Assembly: GCA_015698045.1 (NCBI GenBank)
Contig: BLAL01000162.1
Span: 1,736,001-1,800,000, forward strand
Source: Rhizophagus clarus
Lineage: Eukaryota; Glomeromycota; Glomeromycetes; Glomerales; Glomeraceae
Direction of reading: 5' to 3'
Length of the DNA stretch: 64,000 nt
Numbering within the stretch: the first letter of the stretch is position 1; the number at the start of each line of letters is the position of its first letter. A program made the translations under genes and the position numbers. Positions 12,861 through 25,235 of the stretch are shown here, piece by piece. The notes under the pieces were generated by a model that did not search any database, was not told the origin of the DNA, and saw only the letters and a list, made by a program, of their open reading frames with translations.

Positions 12861-14175
12861 ATAATGTTCTAATAATGCCTTCAGCCCAGCGATTAAATGT
12901 TTCACATCCGGCTTCTTAGACTGGCCGTTTCTTGATTGATCGATCTTCTTGAAAGAACGTCCAGATTTAGGAGTTTTATTTTAATCGTTCTTGCGGTTGT
13001 TAGTATTAAAACCTGAAAAAGAAAAATTAGACCTTTGGGTGTCCGCGAAGATTTGTCTACGTTGCCAATTTGAGCAGATCTACATAAATTCTTGAAGTTG
13101 GGAGTGGAATAACGGCACCAAGAGATTCTAACGTCATTCCAAAGCTGTGGGTTATTAATGCGAGTGGAAACGTGATCCCAAATGTCAAAGTAACCTATCA
13201 GCTTTCTACATCCATCAACTTCTTTAACTATTTTGAAAGATTTTATGCCACTGTCCAACAAAAATTGGTGAGGGCGTCCATTTGGGAATAAGGAGGCATC
13301 CGTCATGTCTTCTGGAAGGTTGTACACGACAGCTTAGAACTTTTCTCGTTGTTTCTTTTCTGAAAGGTTTCAGGAAGCAGGAAACCATCAAATGGGGATT
13401 CCTCCTAAGTTGACAGTCCAGTCACCTCTGTTGTAGTATTTCAAGTACTCATGGTCAGGAATCAGTTTAACCCTCGCAGATAGATACTTCTTGTGCACCC
13501 TTGTGCTGACTGATATGACCTTACCCCATCGTCCTAAGTTGACCAATAGAGTGTAGTTATCCCATTTGACCGGAATATCATAGACTACAAGATCCAATAA
13601 TTGTGCTTGTTCTTGATCTTGAGGAATATAGCCGGTGATGATAACATTTCCATTTTTTAAAGTGTTGTCTGTCTCTTTCTGTTTTAACTTCTTTCCATTG
13701 TCTATAGGCGTTGATTGTGGTTTAGAATCTCGCTTCAACTGCAGCTTATAGGGTGTGGAAGGAGAAGAAAGTGTACTTTGATTAAATGTAACCATCCTTG
13801 AACCAGAAGGTTTAGAGGGTGTATACTCAGGAGATTCCTTGCTAAAAGTGGGCACTTTACGTTCATCCAGTCCAGAAGGAGTCTGCAATTGCAACTTTTG
13901 TTTTTTCTTACGGGCCTTCTTTTTAGCACTCCTTCTCTGAGATTTGGTTAAGACGTGACAGGTATAGGTGTAATATTACGTGGGGGTGTGGCGAGTAATT
14001 CGTCATCCACATCATCCAATGATCCTATTGATTTTGTATCAAAAATATCGAAATTCATCGACGTGTCTGATTGGTGCATAGGATCCCCTAAATTTTCCAT
14101 ATCGGGAGTTTATTTGCTTGCAATTTCCAACGCTCAGCGAATTTCAGAATCCATGAGAAAAATTTCCAGGTTTTC
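12860..14175 (-). pseudogene. Decayed two-domain ORF1-like (RRM-type) protein of a repeat family
   Basis: One minus-strand frame can be followed from a likely start near 14157 to about 12863. It has an acidic N-terminus, a Lys/Arg block (KKKARKKKQK), an RRM-like unit containing LDLVVYDIPVKWDNYTLLV and VKLIPDHEYLKYYN, and a second unit with VVYNLPEDMTDASLFP. I recognise this as a multi-copy Rhizophagus family that accompanies transposons. Breaks: TGA at 14134-14136, TAA at 14110-14112, a shift near 13950, TGA at 13388-13390 and 13370-13372, TAA at 13334-13336, and a shift at a T-run near 13015. The stops between 13390 and 13334 are all in frame with coding sequence on both sides. Confidence 0.75.
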
Positions 14176-14325
14176 ATCGTCCAAGAGAAAGATATTAAAA
14201 ATAGTAGCTAAAAATTGAGCTATGAGGGGAGATATATTAAATTATGACTTTATTTATTTAAATACTGCTTATCAAAGTACAATTATTTATCTTTAATATA
14301 ATTAGTAATGATAATAATGATTATG

Positions 14326-14712
14326 TTATGCCAACTGTTCCTGAGGGATTACTTTATCGTCATGGGTGAGAAGAAACAGCTCCAAAGCTTCAGGGTCCAA
14401 GGGTATTATTGAGCTAAGGAGAAATACTAAGCTTCTATTGATGAGTATAAACATAAAGTCTGCTATAACATCGTGAAAACGGTTAGAAGGTATACTCTTT
14501 AGAGCAGTGGTAGGGGTAACTTTGGTCGTAGAAGACGTTTTTGCTATTTTTTGAGCTGGTTTTGATATCAAAAAACCTTTCTTCATGATGAAAATAAAAT
14601 TATTTCTTCCGTGAAAAATTTGGTTCACAGATCTGCAAGAAAGAGTTCCCTCTATTTTTTTATTTATAAGTTTAATAGAAAAAACATTTTTTATAACAGT
14701 TTTAAACTCCAT
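14326..14712 (-). CDS. Unrecognised 128-codon open frame next to ORF1-like pseudogene
   Basis: I do not recognise a domain. The predicted protein has a basic N-terminal half (FIMKKGFLISKPAQKIAKT) and a hydrophobic stretch (IADFMFILINRSLVFLLSSI) that could be one membrane segment or a buried helix, then ends in HDDKVIPQEQLA. Base composition is less AT-biased than the flanks, which supports former coding. The first codons lie in the repeat array, so the true start may be at the internal Met of FIMKKGF. It may belong to the same repeat element as the pseudogene at 12860-14175. Confidence 0.35.
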   Translation of the reverse strand: MEFKTVIKNVFSIKLINKKIEGTLSCRSVNQIFHGRNNFIFIMKKGFLISKPAQKIAKTSSTTKVTPTTALKSIPSNRFHDVIADFMFILINRSLVFLLSSIIPLDPEALELFLLTHDDKVIPQEQLA

Positions 14713-15240
14713 TAATAAAAAATGTTGTGATATGTTTTTTTACTTATGAATTAACAAAAAAAGCATTTTCCATAATATTTTTTAGTGATTTATATAAAAA
14801 TATTGTAAAACGTTTTATAAAAAAAAGTTTTTATAATGTTTTAGTAATATTAATAAAAACTTTGTGAAAACATTTTTATTTGATAATTTACATATAAAAA
14901 AAATATTTTTTGTAACATTTTTAAACAAAAAATATTGCAATTTTTTTTATTTATAAATTAAATAAAAGACAAATATTTTTTGTTTTTTTTTAACTCTATT
15001 AATAAAAAATGTTGTAAAAACTGTTTATATTTAATAATATAAATTTAACTTGAGTTAACCTGAGTTAAATCAAGTATTAATAAAACTTGAAATTGATTCA
15101 AATTAGGATTAACTCATGATTTGAATTATTATTACATAATGGAAAAATTCTTAAATTGAACTTGATTTGAATTAACTTAATTTGCAAATTGACTTGAATT
15201 GACTCAACTTATTTAGAACTCTATTTTAAATCATATTTTT
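14700..15240. repeat. Right terminal array of composite repeat block
   Basis: Mirror of the array at 890-1430: first the approximately 80 bp units (14700-15040), then a segment rich in TTAACTTGAGTTAACCTGAG and GACTTGAATTGACTCAACTT words (15040-15210). The order and orientation match 25236-25640 and are opposite to the left array. Together the two arrays suggest the ends of one large element into which the LINE and other elements inserted, or two solo ends. Confidence 0.55.
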
Positions 15241-16559
15241 CTTTGAATATTTTTAGAGAAATTTCAGGAATTCTTTTTATTTTGAGTTGAAATATAATTT
15301 AAAATGAATTTAAAAAAGCTCAAAATGAAAAAGTATTTGGTTTACCTTCTTGTAATAAAAAGATTTTATATATATCATTCAAAAGCATTATATAATAAAT
15401 AATTCAGAATTAACATTGCAAATTAACCTATAAATTATAGTTTATCACTTGAAATTTAGAGAAAATAAATAGATTTAAGTGTATTTTATAAAAAATTAAA
15501 TAAATAAATAGAAGGAAATAAACAAAAAAAATATAAAGAATACTTTTTTTTCATTATTTTTATTAAAAAAATACATTAACTTTTAATGAAAATCCAAGTT
15601 GAATAACAGAAGTTAAGCAAAAATATTTTTTTATATTCTCATCATAGAGGAAGGTAATATTTTACTAATTGAATTTGATGCATTATATTGTAAAAATAAG
15701 GTGTTGTGTTAGGCTTGAAAATTTCAAATTTGGGCTGAAATTACGATTTTGGCCAGAATTAAGAAAATTTTGGCCGGAATTATGATTTGAAAATCATCAA
15801 TTTCAACTGATTGATTCAATTTTAACCGATTTTGATTGATAAACCAAATTATTTTACAATTTAGGTTTTTGTCCTGCTGTTTTCTTATTATGATTTTCCA
15901 ACACATCATATTACTTATAACACTTTCTTATATCTTTAATGGCAGTGTTTGATATATATGACTCTTTTGAAATTTGTAAAACACTATGTCTACCAAGTAA
16001 AGTCTTTTGAATAATTAACTTCTTTATATCTTTGCCTAAGCGAAAATAACCCATTGTTAAAATTTTGTAGTTTATTTGTTACACTAATACAAATATATAT
16101 AATAATATAAACTAATATATTGAGTCGCGTGATTTTATTTGTTATGATTTCTATAAAAATCAAAAATATCAAATTTTCAAACTGAAAAATCACGAGGTGG
16201 TCGCAATTAGCCGTAATAATTCTTATACAACAAGTCTTATATTCCAAGTTTCGAAAACAAGGGGCTCACCGTATCCCCAAATAAAGTTTCGAAAGAAGAA
16301 TTGACAAAGCGAAGGACTATATATGTAAATACACGCGTTGTGTCATTGAAATTTTAGTGTTACATTGATAAATAACGATAAAAATCATAATCAAAAAAGA
16401 TTTTTTTCGTTATCTTACGATCCTTTTTTCGTTATCTTGTTAATTGTTATCTTACGTGTACAGTACATTAAAAGGTTTTATTTATCTATTTTGAGCCAAA
16501 TAAATAAGATCAAAAAATCTATTGACTTTTGTGCACATACCTAAATGGTTATTGTACAT
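15241..16559. other. Intergenic region upstream of channel gene
   Basis: No gene seen. A dispersed motif TTTTGGCCGGAATTATG lies near 15769-15785, with a related GGCCAGAATTA copy just before it. GCGAAGGACTATATA at 16309-16323 recurs exactly at 54804-54818. Confidence 0.5.
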
Positions 16560-16642
16560 AATATAAATGGTAATTTTAAATGTGCTTAATATAAATGGTA
16601 ATTTTAAATGTGCTTAACAGTTAATATAAATGGTGAATTTTT
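16560..16642 (+). repeat. 28 bp tandem repeat upstream of channel gene
   Basis: Two adjacent copies of a 28 bp unit beginning AATATAAATGGTAATTTTAA, plus a partial third copy after AACAGTT. It ends about 80 bp before the likely start codon of the channel gene, so it lies in the promoter or 5' untranslated region. Confidence 0.8.
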
Positions 16643-16723
16643 AAAAAAAATATATAAAAGTACGCAAAAAAAAAAAAAATATTTTTTTTTGTGAATTTTG
16701 TAAATAAAATTCATTCTTGTGAT

Positions 16724-19700
16724 ATGAGTAAAGAAAAAAATAGTGATAGTACTATCGTTCAAATGCCAGATTCGGATGATGATGATGAAAGAGACCGAGG
16801 TTTTCATAATGAATCAACCGAAATTACAAACCATAGGAATTCAATTGAACGTATTTTTGTTTCTCAATACATGGATGATACCAAAACTTATGTTATTACT
16901 CATAGTAAACAAGATCATTCAATTGCTGGATGGTCAATTGACTTTGAAAGTTATGGACAACAACAACCCGGTAAATTTTATAAGATTAAAGAAGACGACC
17001 TTGGCACTATAGCATACGATATAAAGTCATCTGCACTATATAAGGAGAAACTGGCATTATGTTATAGTGTAACAGAAAGTGAAAAAGATTGTTATAAGCA
17101 ATGTAGGTATTTTATTTTGACGCAAAATAATAATATAAGTTTATGTTTAATTAATTATTCATATTGCAATTATAGGTCTTATCGATTTAAATAAAAGTAA
17201 ATGTTATAATCTAGAGCATTCCTCAATTGATGATCGTGGACAATATACTTTAGGGTTCCTTCCTGATAGCGATAGTAAGAATCAGGATGCTCGTTTAATT
17301 CTAGTATCACTGAATGATCACAAAATTTACAAGTACCGTTTAAATATGACAGAAAATAAAACTTCAAATACGACAGAAAATAAAACTTTAAAATTTTCGA
17401 AAATTTATGATATAAAGATTCCCAAAAGGTTAGATGATCAATCTAAATGTAAACTATGTTGTTCTATATATCAACAAATGTTATTTCTCTGTGTTCAAAA
17501 TCGTAAAACGTCAATACTTCAATTTGATCTATCGACAATGGATTTAGTTAGGCAATACGATTTACTCTTAGATTGGAATAGCCAACACCATTCAGATAAA
17601 TTTACAACAGTAATAAATAAAGATCAGACATTATTAGCGATAGAAATTTCATGCAGTGCTTACATATTTTCAATGAAAAATGGAAGATTGATTTCAAAAT
17701 TTTCTTTAAATGGTTAGTATTAATTTTTACAATACATACAGCATATTTTTGATATATATATATATATATATATATTAATTATAATTTATTAATAGGTCAA
17801 TATAGTGATCGCAGTACTCCAGTAGAATTTGTAACTTCAAAAAATGGTTTTGAAAGTCTAATTATTGATAGTAAATCCTATGGTATGACTAATAATAGTT
17901 ATGTACTTATAAATCCTTATCAACCTTTTGAAAATTATCAAAATCTTGGGGATAATTTAAGTGGGAAAACAATTATAACTAAATTAAACAAAAGGATTTT
18001 CATTAAAAAGAATAGTGTTTATGTCAAAGAAGCATTAGATGATGATAAATTAAAACAAGTATCAAACAGCACTAATAGTATTTATGATTCATCCATTTTT
18101 GATGATATAAGAATTATGTTTAAAGATATCCAAAAAAAAAGTGATCAGGATATTAAAAGGACTGCACAATATAATATACCATTTCAAGATGGAAATGTTA
18201 TTCTTGAAGAAAATGGATCGTATGATAACTTGCGCTTTGAGAATAAAATGTCTAATCAAATAGTACCTCTTAGAATTCCTTGTACATTTTCATGGAAAAT
18301 AATTCATAAAAAGTATTTAGTACTAATTACTGTGGAAAAAATCGCAATTTACACAAAATATGAAGATTCGTCTAATGGAATAACTGGAATTACATGTCGA
18401 TACCAATGGTATAATGAAAAATGGAAAAAAGCAGGTGAAACTTTCAGAGATAATTACAGTAACAAGAAGAATACGTGTAATTTTATTCCCTATAAGAAAA
18501 TCTTTAAGGATATTCTTAAGGAAGAATTTAAGGGTTTAACCTCCTTACCATTACCAGAATTTTCATCAAACTTTAACGATCCTACTAACAATTTAATGGT
18601 TGAGGAAATTATAAATGATAAGGATAAATTGATAGAAATGTTAGATCGTCGAGGAACGGAGATAATAGCTAAATTTATTATAAATGATGCGGATTTATTT
18701 TCAAAATATGGGCCAGAAATTTTAAAGGAGGCAATTAAAAATCAATATGATGATGTTGTTAAAAATGTTATTGATAAGATTATTAAATCAATTCAAATTA
18801 ATTCAAATAATTATAATTATCACCAATTGTCGGATCCTTCTAAAACTAATTACAGTTACATGACGACATTATTGCCTTTTATTAGTTTAAATTTTCTTGA
18901 TTTATGTAATAATTATCCTGATTTCGTAATCAAGTATATCTCATACACATCGATTATATTATCTCCCTATTGTGATTCCATTAAAAGTTCAACCAATACT
19001 TCACTTTATTCATACTCAAAAAATTTTTACATCGAAAAATCAAAGGAAAATAATTATATTAATAAGCTAATATCATCATTATTTAAAAGGTTAACTATGA
19101 CCAATTCCAACACAAATCGGCAGTCATCAATCATGAAGCAGAAAGAAGTCCAAACAATCAGCTTTATTGTTCCTTTTCCTCAAATTTGTGTATATAAAAA
19201 AAATAATGATAGTAATCAGAAGAACAAAAACAAGAATCAAGAGACTGAAAATAATCAGGAAATGAATCATGAGACCGGAAGTAATCATAACGATAATATT
19301 TGGAATGAGTTTTTACATAAACAAAAATCTATTCTCTTTTGCAATATTGATAGTAACCATTTTTATAATTGGTGGAATTTTGCTGCAATTATAGATTTTA
19401 AATGGAAAACTTTTGGATGGATTTATCATTATTTGATTTGGTTTTTCTATTCGGTTTTTTGTATTTGTTATACATTAGCTTCTATGTTAGAACCAAATTC
19501 TATCACCGATATTCAACGTAAATCGCTTTTTATAATTTCAATTATATTTGGCTCCATATTTTTAATTTTTGAAATTCGACAATGTCTATGGAATCATACG
19601 AATTATTTTAATGACCTATGGAATTTATTTGGTAAGTACGTTAATATTAATTTTATATTAAAAAAAAAATATTTTTTAACTTGATTTAATTATTGATAGA

Positions 19701-21530
19701 TATCGGTTCATATTCTTTACCAATTGCAGCATCCATTTGTTGGATTATTAATAAAAGCCAACCCCATTGGCTTGTAGCAATATCTACTATATTATTAAGT
19801 TTTAAATTTTTATTATTTTTTAGAGTATTTAAATCGTTTGGAATTTATTTTGCCATAATATTGGGTGTTGCCAAAACAGTTTATCCATTCTTGGTAGTCT
19901 TATTTTTTATATTGCTTGGATATGCTCAAGCATTTTATTTTATTTTAAGAACAGTCAATGTTAATGATAATAATGATCCATGGAATCTTGCAACCAGATT
20001 TTATTTCGCTAATTCAGATGAAATTATAAATGATACTACAACTTTAGTTCAACCTCCTGATTCAAATACAAATTTGTTTAATTGGTTCCCTACTTCACTA
20101 TTCGCCGTATATAAAATTATCACAGGTAAATAATTTACTTTTCATTTATAAACCAGTTTTTTTTTTAAAAAAAAAAAAAAAAAATTATTTTATTTACTTT
20201 TTTAATAAAATTATAGGTGATTCTGGATCTTTATCACCTTGGACTTATCGTGAAAATCCCTTAATGACAATTTTACTAGTCACCTTTACATTTTTCACGG
20301 TAATTTATCTTTTGAATTTATTTATTGGATTGCTCAACATAGCGATTGCAGATTATAATAAAGAAGAAGAATTTTTGCTTCAAAAAGCACAGGTATTTTT
20401 TTTTTTTTCTTTTTTGTATTGAAATTGTTGATTATATTAGATTTTATTTTCATTGACCATTTTTGTTTTTAGATTATTATGGAAATTGAATTATTTTACA
20501 TGTTTTCGCATTGGAGATATGACAAAGAATGGTTTCCAGATTGGATGTCAGTATTATTATTATTGAATTTTTAGTTTTTATACATTTTATTAATTATATT
20601 TTATTTAATTATTTTAGCTATTATGATATGCCTGTTACTGAAGTTCGTAAATTAATTAATGCAATCGATAATGATAAGACCATGTTTAATTATTATCTTC
20701 CAGTTATTAGCACAGATTTGAGAAATTTAGTAGCACTTATTGATGACATTAAGGAAGAACAAAAGAACAAAGAATTCAGTGAACTTAAGTACCAGCAAAT
20801 AAGTCAAAGAATACAATACCTGCAAATGAGTATACAAAATTTGCAAATGAGCGTACAAAATCAGCAAATGGGCGAAAAAAATCAGCAAATGGGCGAAAAA
20901 AATCAGCAAATGAATGCACAAAATCAGCAAATGGGATTACTAATAAGTTACCAACTAAATGTGCTACAATATCAGCAGCAATATCAGCAAATGAGTATAC
21001 AAAATCAAAATCAGCAAATAGATCTGCAACTGAGTATATTAGGTCAGCAAATAAGTGTATTAAATCAGCAAATGGGCGTAGCAAATCAAGAAAATCAGCA
21101 GCAAACACCAGATCAACAAAGTCAGCAAACAGGTGGGCAAAACCAGCGAACGGGTGAACAAAAACAGAACCAGCGAACTGGTGAACAAAAACAAAACCAG
21201 CGGACGGGTGAACAAAAAGAAAACCAGCGGACGGGTGAACAAAAACAAAACCAGCGGACGGGTGAACAAAAACAAAACCAGCGGACGGGTGAACAAAAAC
21301 AAAACCAGCGGACGGGTGAACAAAAACAAAATCAGCGGACGGGTGAACAAAAACAAAATCAGCGGACGGGTGAACAAAAACAAAATCAGCGGACGGGTGA
21401 GCAAGATCAGCGGACGGGTGAGCAAGATCAGCGAACGGGTGAGCAAGATCAGAGAACGGATGAGCAAGATCAGCGAACGGATGAGCAAAGTCGATGGTTT
21501 CCTAGCTTTAGATCTTTAATATATAAATAA
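16724..21530 (+). CDS. TRP-like ion channel protein with N-terminal propeller-like region, seven exons
   Basis: Predicted membrane cation channel of 1446 aa. Exons by GT..AG and frame: 16724-17102, 17176-17712, 17796-19631, 19700-20125, 20217-20392, 20473-20546, 20618-21530; introns are 67-91 bp and phases agree throughout. The last-but-one donor (GTCAGT at 20547) is the least certain. Residues 1 to about 450 contain repeated strand-like motifs such as GYTLG-type and IEISCSAYIFSMKNGRLISKF, fitting a beta-propeller (inference). Membrane segments follow: WIYHYLIWFFYSVFCICYTL, SLFIISIIFGSIFLIFEI, a reentrant pore region FAVYKIITGDSGSLSPW, and LLVTFTFFTVIYLLNLFIGL before IADYNKEEE, as in ion transport family proteins. 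The C-terminus is a coiled coil, then NQQMGE and NQRTGEQKQ repeats. Met at 16724 (MSKEKNSD) is chosen over an upstream in-frame ATG at 16691. Confidence 0.85.
20820..21110 (+). repeat. Gln-rich QNQQM coding repeats
   Basis: Degenerate in-frame repeats in the last exon of the channel gene. They encode variations of QNQQMGE, QYQQQ and QNQQI in a predicted coiled coil and grade into the more regular minisatellite downstream. Confidence 0.8.
21141..21488 (+). repeat. In-frame coding minisatellite (27 bp then 21 bp units)
   Basis: About ten nearly identical 27 bp units encoding NQRTGEQKQ are followed by four 21 bp units encoding DQRTGEQ or DQRTDEQ. All unit lengths are multiples of three, so copy-number change would not shift the frame. 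The protein then ends in SRWFPSFRSLIYK. Confidence 0.95.
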
Positions 21531-21886
21531 AGTAGCTTTTAGAAGTAGAAAATATCGCCATGATGAGCTCAAAACATGCATACAAGGGGTTATGTCTTTG
21601 TTTGCGATATAATTCAGTTTTTCGTAATGCGTGAATTATTTTCAAAAAATTACAATTTCTGATCGGAACGATGTGTTGAATCATATCGAAACAAAAACCA
21701 AGAGAATAAATAAGAATTAGGAAAATTTATTGTTATTACAAAAATTTAGAATGAAATTTTATCCGCAGGTTTAGTATATTGATCAATTGAGACGATTATA
21801 AAAATACGAAATTCTTTCTAATAAATTTTTAAATTAAAAAGCTCTTTAATATTCGTTTTGTGTATAGCCAGCTTTCAAATTACTCG
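21531..21886. other. 3' flank of channel gene
   Basis: Untranslated and intergenic sequence up to the hAT element. No separate feature seen. Confidence 0.5.
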
Positions 21887-24672
21887 TAGGGATGCCAACG
21901 GTCGGTTCGGTTCGGTTTCGGTTTTAAAACCGCGGTTTTCAGCCAAAACCGAACCGACCGCATAACCGACCGGTAAAACCGAACCGTAAAACCGGTACAA
22001 AACCGAATTTAAAATTTTATTGTTTTATTAGTAATTTGCTAATAAATAATGACACTAAACCTATTTAAAGTTCTTTATTGATAATTTTTACAAAAAAACA
22101 GCTAAATAAATGTTAAAAACCAATAAAAAAAATACTAATAAATGCTGATAAGCAAATAATAATACTATTAATGTTTATAATTTAGTAAATTTTTGCCAGA
22201 AAAAACTGGAAATAACTAATATTTAAATTTTATATTTTACTAAATAAAAATATGTGAGTTATTCAATTCCTTCGATCATCCAACTTCTTAAACACAAACA
22301 TGCCCTAGTTGTATCCTTGTCCAACCTATTTCTTTTTTTACTTACCACATTACTAGCCAAAGAAAACAATTGTTCACAAGGCACTGAAGAAGCTTGTACT
22401 GATAAATAATTCTGGGCCTTTTGACAAAATAGGATACTCCGTTGAATGAGCATGCCACCAAGATAAAGGCTCTATATCGAAACTTGCGTCTGCTGATTCC
22501 CAGTATTTTAACAATTCATCAGTATTTGCATTTCTTTGTTGACGTACAGATGATAAATGTTGAACAAATATGGATGTACTATTATTGGATGGCAAATTAC
22601 TTAAAGCTGAATCTGAAAAATTATTACGAATGGGTTCAAGAATCTCATTAATTTCTAAGTTTTTGTATGCAATTGTTTTGTATCTTGGGTCAAAAAATGC
22701 CAGAACATGAGTCATTTTATCAATGTGAACCCAATATTCTTGAATTTTATTACGAATTGCCAAAAGAACTTCACTAAGAGGATAGTTATGATTTCGATTT
22801 TCATTGAGATCAACAAGTAAACCTAAAAGTACTACTCTTGCATAAGCTATTGTTGGGTATGTTTGGGTGGAAAGTTCAGTTGTAGCAATATGAAATTGTG
22901 ATAATAAAGTAACTAGATGCTAAAATTAAAATTTGTAATTAATAATTAAATATAAAATAATGATAATTTAAATAATTATTTTAAATAAAAATTAATACTT
23001 ACTTCAATTTTTTCCCACTCTCTTTCATTAAGCCAAATATCCTGAAGTGGTTGATGTCGAGATTTTATTATTGATAAATCTTCCTTAAGGGTTAATACAC
23101 ATTCAGCCATAAGGAATGTAGAATTCCATCTGGTTTTTACGTCTAAAATTGGATGTTTAAATGTGTGATTAGCAGCAATTACTAATCTTTCTAACTCCTC
23201 AAGATATAACTGTGTTCTTCTTATAGATTTTACTATTTTTCTTAACTTCTTAATTAAATTTTCTATAAATTTTAATCCTGCATTTACTGCAAGATTTAAT
23301 ATATGACATATACAACGAGAATGAATAAAATCTAATGCAGGTGTCTGATCATTAAAATCATTTTTTAACAATCGACAAGCCACAATTATGTTACTTCTAT
23401 TATCAGTAGTAACAGATATAACTTTTTGTTTAAGGTCAAAATCTTCTAAAAGTTTATTAAGAATTTCATAAATTGCATTTCCAGTATAAGAACCAGTTAT
23501 TCACAAAACTTCAAGTGTAAAATGCTTTAACCTCCATCATTAGTAATAAAATGAATTGTAACTCCAATAACTGAAATGCTTCATTTTTAATGCTTGACCA
23601 TATATCATTTGTAATTGAATAATGACCTGGAATATTTTTAACAAAATCAATAATACGTTCATGCCTAGAATTAAATTCAGACATTACTTCATTTTTTAAT
23701 GTGATGTGACCTGGGCACTTAAATTTTGGATTTAATTTTTGTATAAATTCAATAAAATAAATACTATCAACAAGTGAGAATGGAAGCATGTCAATTACTA
23801 TCAATTTAATAAGAAGTTTAACAAATTCAGAATTTTTTTCTTTATCATAAAAGGAAGTAATATTGCTTTTAAATTTAAAAGTTATTTGATTGGCTTCCCT
23901 GTGAATATGTTTGTAATATTTTTTAATATGATTTCGTAATGTTGTTGTAGAATTTTTTGCTGAAAACCCTTTATTACAAATCTTACATTTAGGATTTTCT
24001 GGATCTGTTACTTTATCTATATATTCTCACACATCAGATAGTGTTCTATTACTTTGATGTTCATCATTTTCATTTCCTTCATTATCAAGTTCTTGCTGAT
24101 TTGTATTATTATCATCTAAAATTATTTCGTTTCTGTGCATTTCTAAACTATATGTTGAGTGTTGAGAGGAATTTCTAAAAGAATATTCACTTTCATCTTC
24201 TGAAGTATAGTTTGAGTCAACATCAGAATTATCCATTAATTTTAAAATTAATTATTTGGGGAAAAAAAAAAAAAAAAATTTAACAAGTAGCTATATTTGA
24301 TGGTTTGTTAAAAAGAATAAAATTATTTTTTAAAAAAAAATTTTTTTGGGCACATATGATTAAAAACATGTTCAAAAAATTTGCATATGAAAAATAAGTC
24401 AATAATCTAAATTTAATATTAGCGTAATTATTTACAACTTATATAATTTTCAAACAATAAAAATAAGTTGTTTACATGGATATTTATGTAATTGATCATC
24501 AATTTATATTATTTATATCACTAAATAATCAATTAGCAGTATCAGTTTTTTGATCGATTTTTTTATATATAAAACTGACAGTTAACCAGTCGGTTTTGGA
24601 CTGAAACTGAACTGTAATTGAACTGATAAAAACTGGTTATGATCAGTTATAACTGAACTTTTAGCATCCCTA
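21887..24672 (-). mobile_element. hAT DNA transposon with exact 8 bp target duplication
   Basis: The element starts TAGGGATGC and ends GCATCCCTA. It is flanked on both sides by ATTACTCG (21879-21886 and 24673-24680), the 8 bp duplication typical of hAT. Long subterminal stretches rich in AACCGAACCG and TCGGTTCGGTT words lie inside the left end, with worn equivalents at 24570-24660. A single transposase gene on the minus strand fills the middle and is broken. Length 2786 bp. Confidence 0.95.
22259..24236 (-). pseudogene. hAT transposase, BED finger to dimerisation domain, multiply broken
   Basis: Would cut and rejoin the hAT element. Start at 24236 (MDNSDVDSNYTSEDES) with an acidic N-terminus; then a BED-type zinc finger (CKICNKGFSAKNSTTTLRNH with a following His pair), the catalytic core with TTDNRSN and the RCICHILNLAV and TRWNSTFLMAE motifs, and the C-terminal hATC domain (SVPCEQLFSLASNVVSKKRN). 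An 83 bp GT..AG intron lies at 22920-23002. Damage: TGA at 24027-24029 and at 23501-23503, two frame changes near 23540-23590, and one near 22430. The two TGA codons sit where Trp would be expected (inference). Not functional as read. Confidence 0.9.
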
Positions 24673-24770
24673 ATTACTCGTGAATATAAAAAAGCTAATA
24701 ATATTTATTATACGATCACATAATTGCATTATAAAGAAATCCAATTTGATAAAAATGTGATTTTCTATAG

Positions 24771-25233
24771 TAATCCCTATCACACTAAGTATCACTCATG
24801 ATTACCTTCATACTAATTTTTGAAATTGCAGGTGATTAGCTGAGTTTATAAGTGACTGGGAATCTTCGTATTATTTATTCCATGGGGAGTTAGAAATATT
24901 ATGGTTTTTTTCTCGAAAGGAAAAAAACCCATAATATTCCTATTTCCTTCCCATGGAATAAATGAGTAATCTTCAAGAGTATGTCACTCATTAATATAAC
25001 ATATGATTAACTATTTTAAATTAAAATTAAAGATTTCCCAGCTATCTATATAAGACTGGGGAATAAGTAAAAGGAGATTTTTGGTCACTTATAAACTCAG
25101 CTAATCACCTGCAATCTTCAAAAATTAGTATGAAGGTAATCATGAGTGACACTTAGTGCGACAGGGGATTACTTTACTTATTTCCAGTCTCATATAGATA
25201 GCCAGAAAATCTCTAATTTTAGTTTAAAATAGT
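24771..25233. repeat. Overlapping inverted repeats (foldback, MITE-like)
   Basis: Three nested structures. Arm 24771-24855 is inverse to 25084-25171. Arm 25010-25071 is inverse to 25173-25233. Between them, 24868-24976 forms its own hairpin centred on TTCTCGAAAGGAA, with ATTCCATGGG and CCCATGGAAT as arms. No open frame. The two long pairs share the 25084-25171 piece, so the arrangement looks like one foldback element invaded or rearranged by a second copy. Confidence 0.8.
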
Positions 25234-25235
25234 AT

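Noticed and set aside
20727-21488. Long minus-strand open frames opposite the channel C-terminus
   Set aside because: They are shadows of the in-frame repeats of the channel gene; repeats without stops on one strand often stay open on the other.
21141-21488. CRISPR-like array
   Set aside because: The regular repeats have no spacers and lie in frame in a eukaryotic exon; they are a coding minisatellite.
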